In this document: in pieces, positions 7,994-15,961 of the stretch
Layout of the letters: the number at the start of each line of letters is the position of its first letter
How positions within the stretch are numbered: position 1 is the first letter of the stretch
IMG/VR virus record: IMGVR_UViG_3300000116_000016
Location: 1-27,757 of that record
Length of the DNA stretch: 27,757 nucleotides
Direction: 5' to 3' (one strand)
From: a virus
Notes under the pieces: generated by a model
The model's input: the letters and a program-made list of their open reading frames with translations, nothing else
Databases searched by the model: none
What the model was told of the DNA's origin: nothing
Program-made: the position numbers and the translations under genes

Positions 7994-8049
7994 TTTTTAT
8001 GCCTCTCTCTATATGCTTTCTTTCTTCTAAAATATTCTTTCCACTTCAT
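7990..8049 (-). CDS. Possible 19-aa basic peptide
   Basis: A 20-codon frame fills the space between the RecB/Cas4-like nuclease and the 115-aa gene: MKWKEYFRRKKAYRERHKK. Eleven of 19 residues are Lys, Arg or His. A GGTGG element lies upstream of ATG 8049, the frame starts two bases after the preceding stop, and its stop overlaps the next ATG (ATGA). Without it, this would be an unusually long untranslated gap for the array. It could be a nucleic-acid-binding peptide or a translation-coupling leader; the size leaves real doubt. Confidence 0.4.
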   Translation of the reverse strand: MKWKEYFRRKKAYRERHKK

Positions 8050-8050
8050 T

Positions 8051-8929
8051 TTAATTCCACCCATCATTTGTTGCAGCAGGACATATACCATAAAAACTAC
8101 AATTGATACAAGTCTTTGCATAAAATTTAGCCTCAAAGTCTCTTAGTTCATATGAATGTAATAGTTTTGCTATGCCTTTCATGACTGCTTTTTTACTAGA
8201 CTTCTTTACTTCTTCAACATAAGTATAATTTGCAGCAGGATAATACCAACCCCAATGAGTCATACTAATATCAGGGTCTATATTATGTGATAACAAAGTT
8301 TCTCTAGGGCAGTTTTCAAATAGTATTTGGTAAAAGGCCATTTCTTTTCTCATCATAGTCTTTTTCCAGTCTTTCCAACCACCTGTTTTTAACTCCATAG
8401 GAATATAGCCTCCATCCTCTACATACATTCTATCAATAATACCTTGTAAGTGTACAACATAATCGTGTGCAAGTGTGAACTTATCACCCATAATATCTCT
8501 AGGTATTACTATTTCAGCATCTAACATTATCTCATTAACAACAGGCAAGAACTCTTCTACTTTCTCTTCCATCTTAGAATCCATAAATCTGTTAGCATCA
8601 TCAATCGCCATTATTTGATACATATCACTATAATCATCAATAGGATATACACTCAAAAAATAACTAGCAAGTTCATCACCTGATAGTGTTTCAGCCTTTT
8701 TGATATCCACATCTTTGAACCAATCTTCTCTAGCATTATGTATTATGCTACCTTTTCTCATTACATCAGTTTGGTCTATCGGCATCCTTAGTGGATACTG
8801 GTATTCATATCTTTGAGGACACCATTGAAAAGAACCTAAAGAAGATTTAGAAATCTTCAATATTGGTTCTGTTCTGTCCTCACTGTCTTCATATTGTTCT
8901 GCATTCCATTGGTATGTGTATTCATTCAT
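8051..8929 (-). CDS. PD-(D/E)XK nuclease, Cas4/RecB-like with Fe-S cysteines
   Basis: A 292-residue RecB-family nuclease. Motifs in order: C37 in SFQWCPQRY, H64 in GSIIHNA, D166 in GIIDRM, E179-x-K181 in MELKTGG, a Q residue in AFYQILF (~201), and a C-terminal cluster C274-x2-C277-x5-C283 (CINCSFYGIC). The first cysteine plus the three late ones match the 4Fe-4S arrangement of Cas4/AddB-type exonucleases. Such enzymes resect DNA ends and would support recombination-dependent replication beside the Sak4-like ATPase. ATG 8929 is chosen over 8944 because GGTGG precedes it and it lies after the PolB-C stop. No cas1 or cas2 gene or CRISPR repeat is nearby, so a CRISPR role is unlikely. Confidence 0.82.
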   Translation of the reverse strand: MNEYTYQWNAEQYEDSEDRTEPILKISKSSLGSFQWCPQRYEYQYPLRMPIDQTDVMRKGSIIHNAREDWFKDVDIKKAETLSGDELASYFLSVYPIDDYSDMYQIMAIDDANRFMDSKMEEKVEEFLPVVNEIMLDAEIVIPRDIMGDKFTLAHDYVVHLQGIIDRMYVEDGGYIPMELKTGGWKDWKKTMMRKEMAFYQILFENCPRETLLSHNIDPDISMTHWGWYYPAANYTYVEEVKKSSKKAVMKGIAKLLHSYELRDFEAKFYAKTCINCSFYGICPAATNDGWN

Positions 8930-8934
8930 ATTTT

Positions 8935-9840
8935 TTACCACCATTCATCTAGTGTTCTTTGATGTACATCTTTTGTTATTTTAGATGTATCCCAATCCAT
9001 AGCATCAAATATTGGGCTTGCTTTTTTAACAACTGATTGAGCATAATGTTCCCAATCAGGTGTAATTGTTTTAAAATCCTCTTCTGTTAATCCCGCCATA
9101 TAATTAGGAACAAATGAGTTCCCTGTTATTGGGTGATTAATCATAGATGGATAGTCTTTCATTTTAAGATACAAGTAAGTATCTTCTATTGGCGTAGTGT
9201 TAGTTTTATTGTACATTAGTACACCCAATATACCTGCACCAACAGTAGGTCTTTTTCCTGCCGAAGCCCAACCTTTGCCACTTTTTCTAGCAGTAGTCAG
9301 TGCAGATTTGTTATCAGGAAGAACACAGTTACATTTATCATCTTCTAAATGATATGATTTCTTACATACAGTACAATAAACATGAAATCTTTCTTCTTTA
9401 TATCTACTACGCTTTAATATTTTATCAAGTGTTAATCTACCTTGTAAAGTATCTTGATAAATAGATACTAAATAATCTAGTATTTCTTCTTCTGAGTGGT
9501 TCATTACCCACATTTTCAAAACCTTTATTTGTACCTCTTTAGCAAGTGCCGTTTCTGATATTCTTTTAGCGGTAAAGCCTGTCATAACAAACTCTTTACT
9601 ATCTAAGAAATCACCATCTTTCCAAGAAATCATTCCTGCATTTCTGTTCTTTGTTGCACCGACTCCTAGTGTTTCAAAATACTTTTCAAACTCTAGTGTC
9701 ACAGGATGTTCTTTTAACCCTAAAATATTAGGAAAGTATTCTCTTACAGACTCATTCAACATAGCACAAATCTCTTCTCCTTTCTCAATACTTTCACACT
9801 TAACATAAATAGAATCAGTATGACCGTAAACCACTTTCAT
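8935..9840 (-). CDS. polB: DNA polymerase B, C-terminal fragment (palm motif C and thumb)
   Basis: The 301-residue second piece of a family B DNA polymerase. It begins directly with motif C, YGHTDS (residues 5-10), carrying the catalytic Asp9; the canonical motif is YGDTDS, so the first Asp is His here. A KNRNAG element at about 64-69 corresponds to the KKRYAG template-binding motif. A CTVC...CNC cluster (C156, C159, C170, C172) may bind zinc inside the thumb region. It must pair with the N-terminal fragment (10145-11848), which holds the exonuclease domain and motifs A and B. ATG 9840 has AGGTGG upstream and overlaps the stop of the 33-aa gene (ATGA); a GTG nine bases further upstream is the alternative. 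Confidence 0.9.
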   Translation of the reverse strand: MKVVYGHTDSIYVKCESIEKGEEICAMLNESVREYFPNILGLKEHPVTLEFEKYFETLGVGATKNRNAGMISWKDGDFLDSKEFVMTGFTAKRISETALAKEVQIKVLKMWVMNHSEEEILDYLVSIYQDTLQGRLTLDKILKRSRYKEERFHVYCTVCKKSYHLEDDKCNCVLPDNKSALTTARKSGKGWASAGKRPTVGAGILGVLMYNKTNTTPIEDTYLYLKMKDYPSMINHPITGNSFVPNYMAGLTEEDFKTITPDWEHYAQSVVKKASPIFDAMDWDTSKITKDVHQRTLDEWW

Positions 9841-9938
9841 TTTCTCCACCTACTACTATTAAATCTACTTATCAGTGTAGATATTTTACCTATTACATAT
9901 ATCATTCTTATTAACATTTTATCTTTCATAATTATCAT
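9837..9938 (-). CDS. Possible 33-aa basic peptide in the PolB split
   Basis: A 33-residue basic, partly hydrophobic frame (MIIMKDKMLIRM, VIGKIST) between the zinc mini-gene and PolB-C. Its ATG overlaps the previous stop (ATGA) and its stop overlaps the PolB-C ATG (ATGA), so it could couple translation along the chain. An internal ATG at 9929 could also serve. No family is recognised. Confidence 0.45.
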   Translation of the reverse strand: MIIMKDKMLIRMIYVIGKISTLISRFNSSRWRK

Positions 9939-10024
9939 TCCTTACAACTATCACATCGTCTTCGTCTATCATGCTTCCAAGATACTTTGGCCTTGCACCA
10001 TCTACATATTAATCTATTTCTCAT
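9935..10024 (-). CDS. 29-aa zinc-knuckle mini-protein in the PolB split
   Basis: Very small, strongly basic protein with CRWC at residues 7-10 and CDSC at 24-27, separated by an arginine/lysine-rich loop (KHDRRRR). Two CxxC pairs in 29 residues are unlikely by chance and indicate a minimal zinc-binding, probably nucleic-acid-binding, unit. ATG 10024 lies inside the end of the preceding zinc mini-gene, and the stop overlaps the next ATG (ATGA). Confidence 0.55.
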   Translation of the reverse strand: MRNRLICRWCKAKVSWKHDRRRRCDSCKE

Positions 10025-10148
10025 TCATATTACCCCAACATTCTTCACAACATATGCCGCCTTCTTCTAATGTAAAAGCATTATCCGTTTTATGAAACTT
10101 ACACAATTTACATTTAAATATTTTACTAATAAATATTATTTTACCTAT
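10014..10148 (-). CDS. Putative zinc-ribbon mini-protein with non-standard start
   Basis: An open frame with CKLC and, 17 residues on, ICCEEC (CxxC pairs), forming a zinc-ribbon-like protein of about 44 residues. There is no ATG, GTG or usable TTG before the first cysteine pair. The best site is ATA at 10148: GGAGG lies seven bases upstream (10156-10160) and the ATA overlaps the PolB-N stop as ATAG, mirroring the ATGA junctions elsewhere in the array. Alternatively it is a remnant of a longer gene or needs re-initiation. Start uncertain; the cysteine pattern is clear. Confidence 0.45.
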   Translation of the reverse strand: MGKIIFISKIFKCKLCKFHKTDNAFTLEEGGICCEECWGNMNEK

Positions 10149-11848
10149 TCTAATCCCTCCACTTTTAATGCAGCATATCTAATTGCTTGTCTTGCACTAG
10201 CAGTAATACTAGCGGCTATATCTACATCAGACCAACCAAAACCCTGATACCCGATAATGCCATAGAAACTTGCCATCAATCGCTTTACTGCTAACTGATT
10301 GTTATTCCATTTAACCTTATCATCTTTAGTTGTCGCTTCTTTCATTTTCTTTTTGTACTCATCTCTCAATGCTTTTAATTCTAAAACTGATTTAGGTAAT
10401 ATTCCTAATTCATCAGTCTTGTAATATAACATTGTTTTAGTTTTAGCAGGTGAGAAATCTCTAGGAGTAGAAATGTTTACAGCAAATTCTGTTGGAACAT
10501 CTGATTTAGTTTCCCAAGATATATTACGTGCTATCATCATTGATGGATATAGTTGTGCATAATCAAATGCTGCTACACCTTGATGTAAACCATTAGTACC
10601 TTCTTTCAACGGGTCATATATCATTGCACCTTCGTAGTTAATCTTGACTCCATCAGTTGATGATGGTGCTTTCCACCAAGCATTACGCATGAAATATATT
10701 GCACCCATATTACTTGCATAAAAACAGGCATCAAACGGGGCTTTGATTAAACGCTGTAATGACAATACTGCTTCTGATAAATAGTTTGTTTCATCTAACT
10801 CTTTAATTAGTTCAACATCTATTAAAGCATACTGTAAATAAGTGTCAGAATCTTCTAACCAACCTCTTCTGAAAAACTCCTGCTTGTCAGGAAACTTTTC
10901 ACTAACTAATTTCTTAGAACCTAGAACTAGATTCGATACATAATCTAAGGATAGTGAAGGAAGAGTACCGCGTTGAGCATCATTCCATTGTCTTTCAAAT
11001 GCTACATCTAAACTCAATGTTATTCTTCCTTTAATTGGTTGTTCAATAGGGCCAAAAAAATCTCTATTAAACGAATAACTGTTTTTATTATTCTTGAACC
11101 CATCAACTTCCCAAACAGGTGATAATAACCTAGCGTCTAGATTAAGTGCAGCACATCTTTCTAATAACTTAGGTAAATCGAATCTGTTTCCAAACCAAGA
11201 TATTAACATATCAGGGTCTTGTTTATTTATTACTGTTAAGAAATAAAGTACCATTGCTTTCTCATTATCAAAGACAAACTCTTCTGTATCTTCTCTTACA
11301 GTATTTTCACTTAAGTTTCTTTTCGTAGGAAACCAACTATATCTATGAAACTTCTTTTCAAAATTATCATACATAACTATACAAGTAATCTTACCATCAT
11401 GTTCTCCACCTTGCATCCATTCCATGTCCCAATAACACTTTCTTAAATCATATTCAGGAAATCCTTTTTCACCAAAGAAACGTATCGTTTCACTATTAGT
11501 CTTGTAAAATACATCAACAGCATATCTATGTGTATATCTTACGTCTGCTTCAAAAGTAGTAGTAAACTCATCCTTTACCTTCCTCATCTCTTGAGGGTTT
11601 TTACAGGAAACTCTAGTTAAAGGTAGGTTTTGTAGGCTTTTATATGCTCTATTTTCTTCATAAGATACAGTTAATACTCTACTATTGCCCCATTTATCTC
11701 TACTAATAATATTCTCAGGTTTAGAATCACTTGCTAAAATATAGAAATATGGTCTAAAAACAGAGTGGGGGGTGATACAGCGTTCCCTTTTACCTGTATC
11801 ATCCCGCCATGCTGTGTATATTCCTTCTGTTGTTTCACTAATTATCAT
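10145..11848 (-). CDS. polB: DNA polymerase B, N-terminal fragment (exonuclease, motifs A and B)
   Basis: The 567-residue first piece of the replicative family B polymerase. The proofreading domain has ExoI YWDMEW (D141, E143), ExoII WFGNRFDLP (N221, D224) and ExoIII YALID (Y340, D344). The palm/fingers part has motif A AFDYAQLYPSM (D429) and motif B KRLMASFYG (K522). The chain ends with KVEGLE, just where motif C should follow; that motif is the start of the separate gene at 8935-9840. ATG 11848 has GAGGT upstream, and the PCNA gene ends five bases before the start. The breakpoint matches a site where inteins and endonuclease-linked splits occur in other family B polymerases. Confidence 0.93.
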   Translation of the reverse strand: MIISETTEGIYTAWRDDTGKRERCITPHSVFRPYFYILASDSKPENIISRDKWGNSRVLTVSYEENRAYKSLQNLPLTRVSCKNPQEMRKVKDEFTTTFEADVRYTHRYAVDVFYKTNSETIRFFGEKGFPEYDLRKCYWDMEWMQGGEHDGKITCIVMYDNFEKKFHRYSWFPTKRNLSENTVREDTEEFVFDNEKAMVLYFLTVINKQDPDMLISWFGNRFDLPKLLERCAALNLDARLLSPVWEVDGFKNNKNSYSFNRDFFGPIEQPIKGRITLSLDVAFERQWNDAQRGTLPSLSLDYVSNLVLGSKKLVSEKFPDKQEFFRRGWLEDSDTYLQYALIDVELIKELDETNYLSEAVLSLQRLIKAPFDACFYASNMGAIYFMRNAWWKAPSSTDGVKINYEGAMIYDPLKEGTNGLHQGVAAFDYAQLYPSMMIARNISWETKSDVPTEFAVNISTPRDFSPAKTKTMLYYKTDELGILPKSVLELKALRDEYKKKMKEATTKDDKVKWNNNQLAVKRLMASFYGIIGYQGFGWSDVDIAASITASARQAIRYAALKVEGLE

Positions 11849-11853
11849 ATATA

Positions 11854-12642
11854 TTACCTCGGATTAAATCTAGGTGCTTTAATTAAAACTCTATTAGGGG
11901 ATGTAATCAACACCGGAAAATCATCCTTAAGATAGATGGTAGTTATCCCATCTAAAAAATGAGCAAACTCACCTGTCAATTCTACTATTGCTTCTTCACC
12001 TTCAACGGTTAATGTATCAGGATATACTACAATCGTTTCTGTATTAACTTCAGGAATACTTATTCTGAAATCATTAGAAGTAGATTCTAATATGTATCTA
12101 GATGTGTTAGCAACATCACAAGTGGCACAAGCATCTTTCAATGAATCAGAAGTTAACATAACTGCTGCCTCAAACTGAACATTAGCCTTACCAAATGTAG
12201 GTAAGTTATTTACATCTTTACCATCTAAATCAATATTTCTAACCAATGCAATCATAGAGAATGATGGATGGTTAATTACTGTTGGTATTGTAGCATGTTT
12301 AGTTGTAGTATCCAACGTGATAGTTTCACCAATATTTACAGTAACTAATCCTTTCATAGGTTTAAGATACTTCTTCAACTTAGAAATATCAAGAACAGAT
12401 TCACCCCCAATGTGAACCATGCTCAAGTTTTCGTTATCTTGTACTTTAATAGAACAAGCAGTAGAGTCATTTGCATTATACAAAGTAATTGATGACGGTA
12501 GTCCATCATTCATATCAGCAACTATGTACGCATAATCTGACAATGATTTAATCTTAGTTGCACCGCCACTAGGATATTTACCTCTCAATGCTACTGCACT
12601 TAATGCATCAATAAACTTTTTATTATCTATTACAAATCTCAT
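11854..12642 (-). CDS. pcn: Sliding clamp (PCNA)
   Basis: A 262-residue clamp, close to the usual ~250. It would form the ring that tethers PolB, ligase and nucleases to DNA. Supporting features are the N-terminal RFVIDNKKFIDALSAVAL segment, the inter-domain region, and the end FPVLITSPNRVLIKAPR, which matches the last strands and APR signature of archaeal and eukaryotic PCNA. The ATG at 12642 overlaps the stop of the Sak4-like gene (ATGA) and has GAGGGG upstream. Directly followed by PolB-N. Sequence is divergent, but fold and context agree. Confidence 0.85.
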   Translation of the reverse strand: MRFVIDNKKFIDALSAVALRGKYPSGGATKIKSLSDYAYIVADMNDGLPSSITLYNANDSTACSIKVQDNENLSMVHIGGESVLDISKLKKYLKPMKGLVTVNIGETITLDTTTKHATIPTVINHPSFSMIALVRNIDLDGKDVNNLPTFGKANVQFEAAVMLTSDSLKDACATCDVANTSRYILESTSNDFRISIPEVNTETIVVYPDTLTVEGEEAIVELTGEFAHFLDGITTIYLKDDFPVLITSPNRVLIKAPRFNPR

Positions 12643-13508
12643 AATTTCCCCTCACGTAGTTCAGGAATACCTGACCATACATTTTCACCATTGGTAATAA
12701 ATACAGTCCATTCCTTTCCTACTATTGAGGGATTTGTTTTACTTGCTTGTAATTCAGCAATATAATTAGTTGTTGCTCCACTCTTAATTTTATTAATGTG
12801 TATCATTTGAGTAAATCTAGCAGGTGTAGATTTATGCCAATCAGGTACAACACCAATAGGTACTGGATTAACTATGTTACCATAGATAGGTTTCATATGT
12901 GTTATCAAAAACCTATCTGCATCAATAGCAATAAACGCATCTAAAAGACGATTATAAACTCTATTTCTAATCTTCCAATCTAGAGGTTTAACAGTTACAG
13001 AATCAGTATCATGTATAATCAATCCATCTCTCTTTGAAGACCTTACCAAGTGTTGCCTTAATACATCACCTGACCCTTCAAATGCTTTATCCACACCATC
13101 AAAGATTACTGATTTAACAAGTATTCCTTCTGCCATTTCTTCCTTAACATATGTTATGAAAGAATGTGCATTCTGAAATGTCTCATTCCAATCAACTGTT
13201 CCATCACCTTTCATTTCAATAGGGTTAAAGATTACTATGTTTTCATCTCTATCCCATCCTGAATCCCAAGTAGGTTCTGCCCCATCATCAAAATCTAGAA
13301 TAAATACTTTGTATCCTTCTTCAATTTCTTTGGTGGTTCTACAATCCATTGCTGTTCCTGTTTTACCTACCTTTGGCTCGCCAGTAATAGAACACAATAA
13401 AAAGGATTTCTCCCTTTCATTTCGTGCCTTAATCTGTGCCTTAATCCTCGCCTTTGCTTCTGCAAAAGTGTCACTATTATCTTCTACCTTTTCTGTATTC
13501 CAACTCAT
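12639..13508 (-). CDS. RecA-like ATPase (Sak4/RadA-type recombination protein)
   Basis: A 289-residue P-loop ATPase of the phage Sak4/AAA_24 group. Walker A is GEPKVGKTGT from residue 43, an LDFDDGAEPTW segment follows at ~71-81, and Walker B is VKSVIFDGVD at ~131-140. In phages such proteins assist single-strand annealing or strand exchange. ATG 13508 (MSWNTEKV) is preferred over upstream starts because GGTGAT lies just before it and the upstream residues look non-coding. The gene lies between a putative ssDNA-binding protein and PCNA, which fits a recombination and replication role. Confidence 0.75.
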   Translation of the reverse strand: MSWNTEKVEDNSDTFAEAKARIKAQIKARNEREKSFLLCSITGEPKVGKTGTAMDCRTTKEIEEGYKVFILDFDDGAEPTWDSGWDRDENIVIFNPIEMKGDGTVDWNETFQNAHSFITYVKEEMAEGILVKSVIFDGVDKAFEGSGDVLRQHLVRSSKRDGLIIHDTDSVTVKPLDWKIRNRVYNRLLDAFIAIDADRFLITHMKPIYGNIVNPVPIGVVPDWHKSTPARFTQMIHINKIKSGATTNYIAELQASKTNPSIVGKEWTVFITNGENVWSGIPELREGKL

Positions 13509-13746
13509 TTTTATCACCATTAAATTCAGGATAAACATCATTACCCTTAGACATAGCCCATTCTCCTAATATGGAATTGACTTCTGCCTCACTTACTTTT
13601 ATTCTTATTTCTTTACTAGAAGGCAAATGCATTTTTAACCAGTATTCCCCGGTTTCTTCATTCAACCTAACTGTCAAAAATTCTACTGTTTCTAATGGAA
13701 CAGCAAAACTATGACTATGTATTATCTGCCCTGATATCTGATACAT
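13477..13746 (-). CDS. Unknown 89-aa protein
   Basis: Small protein with beta-type N-terminal half (QIIHSHSFAVPLETVEFLTV, then GEYWLKMHL) and a basic tail. It overlaps the Sak4-like gene by about 30 bases and lies 9 bases after the ssDNA-binding candidate. No known motif; position suggests an accessory recombination protein. Confidence 0.55.
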   Translation of the reverse strand: MYQISGQIIHSHSFAVPLETVEFLTVRLNEETGEYWLKMHLPSSKEIRIKVSEAEVNSILGEWAMSKGNDVYPEFNGDKNELEYRKGRR

Positions 13747-13755
13747 ATTATATCC

Positions 13756-15018
13756 TCAGAACCAATCTGTATCATCTTCAACAGGAATTTCTACTTCTAC
13801 AACTTTACCTCGCTTTGAAGTTACAAACAACCCACTAACATTTAGCGTAGTTCCATCTAATGAACCATCATCATTTGTGCGTTGTGAAGTTCTACCTACT
13901 ACAATAACATCAGAACCTACACCAAAATCAATATCAATACTACTAGGTATCCAACAAGTTGTACCAACATAGCCATCTCCATCATATTCAAAATCAGCAT
14001 TCAAATCTGATATAGATACTATTCTATTGCCATTAGCAGTAGGTGTAAGTATCATACTTGCCACATTACCATCAGTAATAACAAACCTCTCTAGGTATGT
14101 TTTAGATAGATTCATACTATGCGCCCTATCTAAATCGTTTAATGGTACATAATGCTCTCTAGCATATTCCATCATCAAATCAGGTTTAGATGTTTGACTC
14201 ATATCTCTCTTTGAATCAGAATCATCAGGTAATTCATCATTAACTACTAATGAAGCAAGAGTTCTTGTAGTTATACCATGAATCTTAGTCTCATCAAAAC
14301 TGTTTATGATACAGTTAAATGATACCCACTCAAAGGTCTTTGGTTCAAAAACCTTAGAAGAATCACCTTTATAATTAAAGTAATACTTACCAAACTTACC
14401 ATCAACTTCACCTACAAATACACCACTTCTTCTAAACTCTTCTTTAGGTAATGGTTTACCATAATTAGGGTTAGGGTCTTCTCTGTATTTAGCAACTGCA
14501 TCTAAAGGTACTATCCACCATTTTTCATCATCTAACGGCATTGCTCCCGCAGGTAATGTCTGAATGAATCTTTCTTGTCTTTCACCTTCATGATATCTAA
14601 TCACTTGATAAGTACCATCTTCAATTTGATTTACTACTGCTACTTTACCTGATTCAAGGGTAGTTTCTTTATCCATATTATATTCATTGAATACATTATT
14701 CCTACTCCATTCCATCATATCTCTAGATTCATCTAAAGATACAAACATACCAAATGCTTGTTTTAACCAACCGTTGCTAGGAGCATTGGTCGGGCTTTCG
14801 TTATTATCGGCAGAATCTTTCTTTCTTGACATCATTACACTTGCAACGTACTGTCTCCATAGATTCATCACAACTAATGGTTCTTCGTTTTTATCTAAAC
14901 CATTTTGTTGACAGATTTCATCTATCTTTAGAACAGCATCTTCTAGACTTAAATCTACTCGACCTGCTCCCAATTCCACTTCTTTCATTAATTTCTCAAT
15001 ATTTTCATTATTTTCCAT
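13756..15018 (-). CDS. Putative ssDNA-binding protein (OB-fold, acidic C-terminal tail)
   Basis: A 420-residue acidic protein not assignable to one family by eye. The last ~110 residues contain beta-rich stretches (VGTTCWIPSSIDIDFG, SDVIVVGRTSQRT, TLNVSGLFVTSKRGK) typical of an OB fold, and the protein ends in an acidic, aromatic tail (EIPVEDDTDWF) like the DDDIPF tails of ssDNA-binding proteins. It lies between the clamp loader and the Sak4-like ATPase, where an RPA/SSB-type protein would be expected. ATG 15018 is chosen because AGGTGA lies six bases upstream; the in-frame GTG at 15027 overlaps that site. A purine-only leader of about 30 bases separates it from the RFC stop, the longest gap in the array. 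Role is an inference. Confidence 0.5.
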   Translation of the reverse strand: MENNENIEKLMKEVELGAGRVDLSLEDAVLKIDEICQQNGLDKNEEPLVVMNLWRQYVASVMMSRKKDSADNNESPTNAPSNGWLKQAFGMFVSLDESRDMMEWSRNNVFNEYNMDKETTLESGKVAVVNQIEDGTYQVIRYHEGERQERFIQTLPAGAMPLDDEKWWIVPLDAVAKYREDPNPNYGKPLPKEEFRRSGVFVGEVDGKFGKYYFNYKGDSSKVFEPKTFEWVSFNCIINSFDETKIHGITTRTLASLVVNDELPDDSDSKRDMSQTSKPDLMMEYAREHYVPLNDLDRAHSMNLSKTYLERFVITDGNVASMILTPTANGNRIVSISDLNADFEYDGDGYVGTTCWIPSSIDIDFGVGSDVIVVGRTSQRTNDDGSLDGTTLNVSGLFVTSKRGKVVEVEIPVEDDTDWF

Positions 15019-15048
15019 TTTTTTCACCTTTTCTTTTTTTCTTTTTTT

Positions 15049-15960
15049 TCATATCATTTGTGCTATCATCCAACTCGCTAATAATTTTGGAGTCATGGTT
15101 TTACTACGCCATTCAGCCTCCCCGATTACTCGCAGATATTGGAATTTCTTTTTGTGTTGCATTTCTTTTGCTACAACAGCATCATGTAAATTAACACACA
15201 ACGATGCCATGTCAATAGAATTGTAAATCATTTTATGTACCTCGTCTAATGCTTGTTCATATTTATTTTCATTTAACATATTAATTATAATAACATACGG
15301 CTCAAGGCTTTCTTGATTTAATTTTGATAGAGGACTCTTACTAGAAATTGATGCTTGTAATTCGGTAATTCCTCTACGAATATCACCATGCAGCCCCAAT
15401 ATAAAAGAATCGAGTTCTTCTTTATCAACACTTGTTATTTTTTCTAGTGTTAATATTCTGTTTAATATGAATGACATATTCTCATCACTCAATCTAATAA
15501 ATAGATAATTAGCACATCTAGATTGTAAAGGATATATGATACGATTTCTTTCATTACAGGTTATTATAAACCTACAATTTTCTGAATATCTTTCCATAAT
15601 CCTTTTTAGTGCATTTTGAGCATCTTTAGTCATACCATCCATCTCATCGAGTAAAACTATTTTGAATGGTACATCACCTATTTTAGATGTAGATGCTATT
15701 TCCTTAATCTTAGTCCTAACTGTTTCAAGTTTCCTATCATCTGAGGCGTTAATTTCATAGAAATTAGAATCTTTGAACTCACCTAATATATCATTAGCCA
15801 ATGCCCCTGCGAATGCAGTTTTACCTGTACCCGCTACACCGTATAAAAGAAGATTAGGCATCTCTTTATTTTGTAGCCATTCTTCTGCATCCATTATTAA
15901 ATTATAATGACCCACTATTTCATCTAAGTGTTGAGGTCTATATTTTTCAGTCCATAACAT
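15049..15960 (-). CDS. rfcS: Replication factor C small subunit (clamp loader)
   Basis: A 303-residue AAA+ clamp-loader subunit that opens PCNA onto primed DNA. It starts with the family's typical LWTEKYRP. Walker A is GVAGTGKT (41-48), Walker B IVLLDEMD (101-108), sensor 1 N136 in TCNERNR, the SRC motif at 147-149, and a sensor-2 arginine lies in GDIRRGITE. The C-terminal collar domain is present. ATG 15960 is preferred (GGAG nine bases upstream); earlier ATGs overlap the upstream gene. The gene two upstream may encode its large partner. Confidence 0.93.
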   Translation of the reverse strand: MLWTEKYRPQHLDEIVGHYNLIMDAEEWLQNKEMPNLLLYGVAGTGKTAFAGALANDILGEFKDSNFYEINASDDRKLETVRTKIKEIASTSKIGDVPFKIVLLDEMDGMTKDAQNALKRIMERYSENCRFIITCNERNRIIYPLQSRCANYLFIRLSDENMSFILNRILTLEKITSVDKEELDSFILGLHGDIRRGITELQASISSKSPLSKLNQESLEPYVIIINMLNENKYEQALDEVHKMIYNSIDMASLCVNLHDAVVAKEMQHKKKFQYLRVIGEAEWRSKTMTPKLLASWMIAQMI

Positions 15961-15961
15961 T

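Noticed and set aside
8051-8929. Cas4 as a sign of a CRISPR system
   Set aside because: No Cas1, Cas2, effector genes or repeat array are present; replication context fits a viral nuclease.
8935-9840. Inactive polymerase because of YGHTDS
   Set aside because: The essential second Asp of motif C is present; only the less critical first Asp differs.
9820-10095. 91-aa plus-strand hydrophobic frame
   Set aside because: Antisense to the mini-genes in the PolB split; composition follows from the opposite strand.
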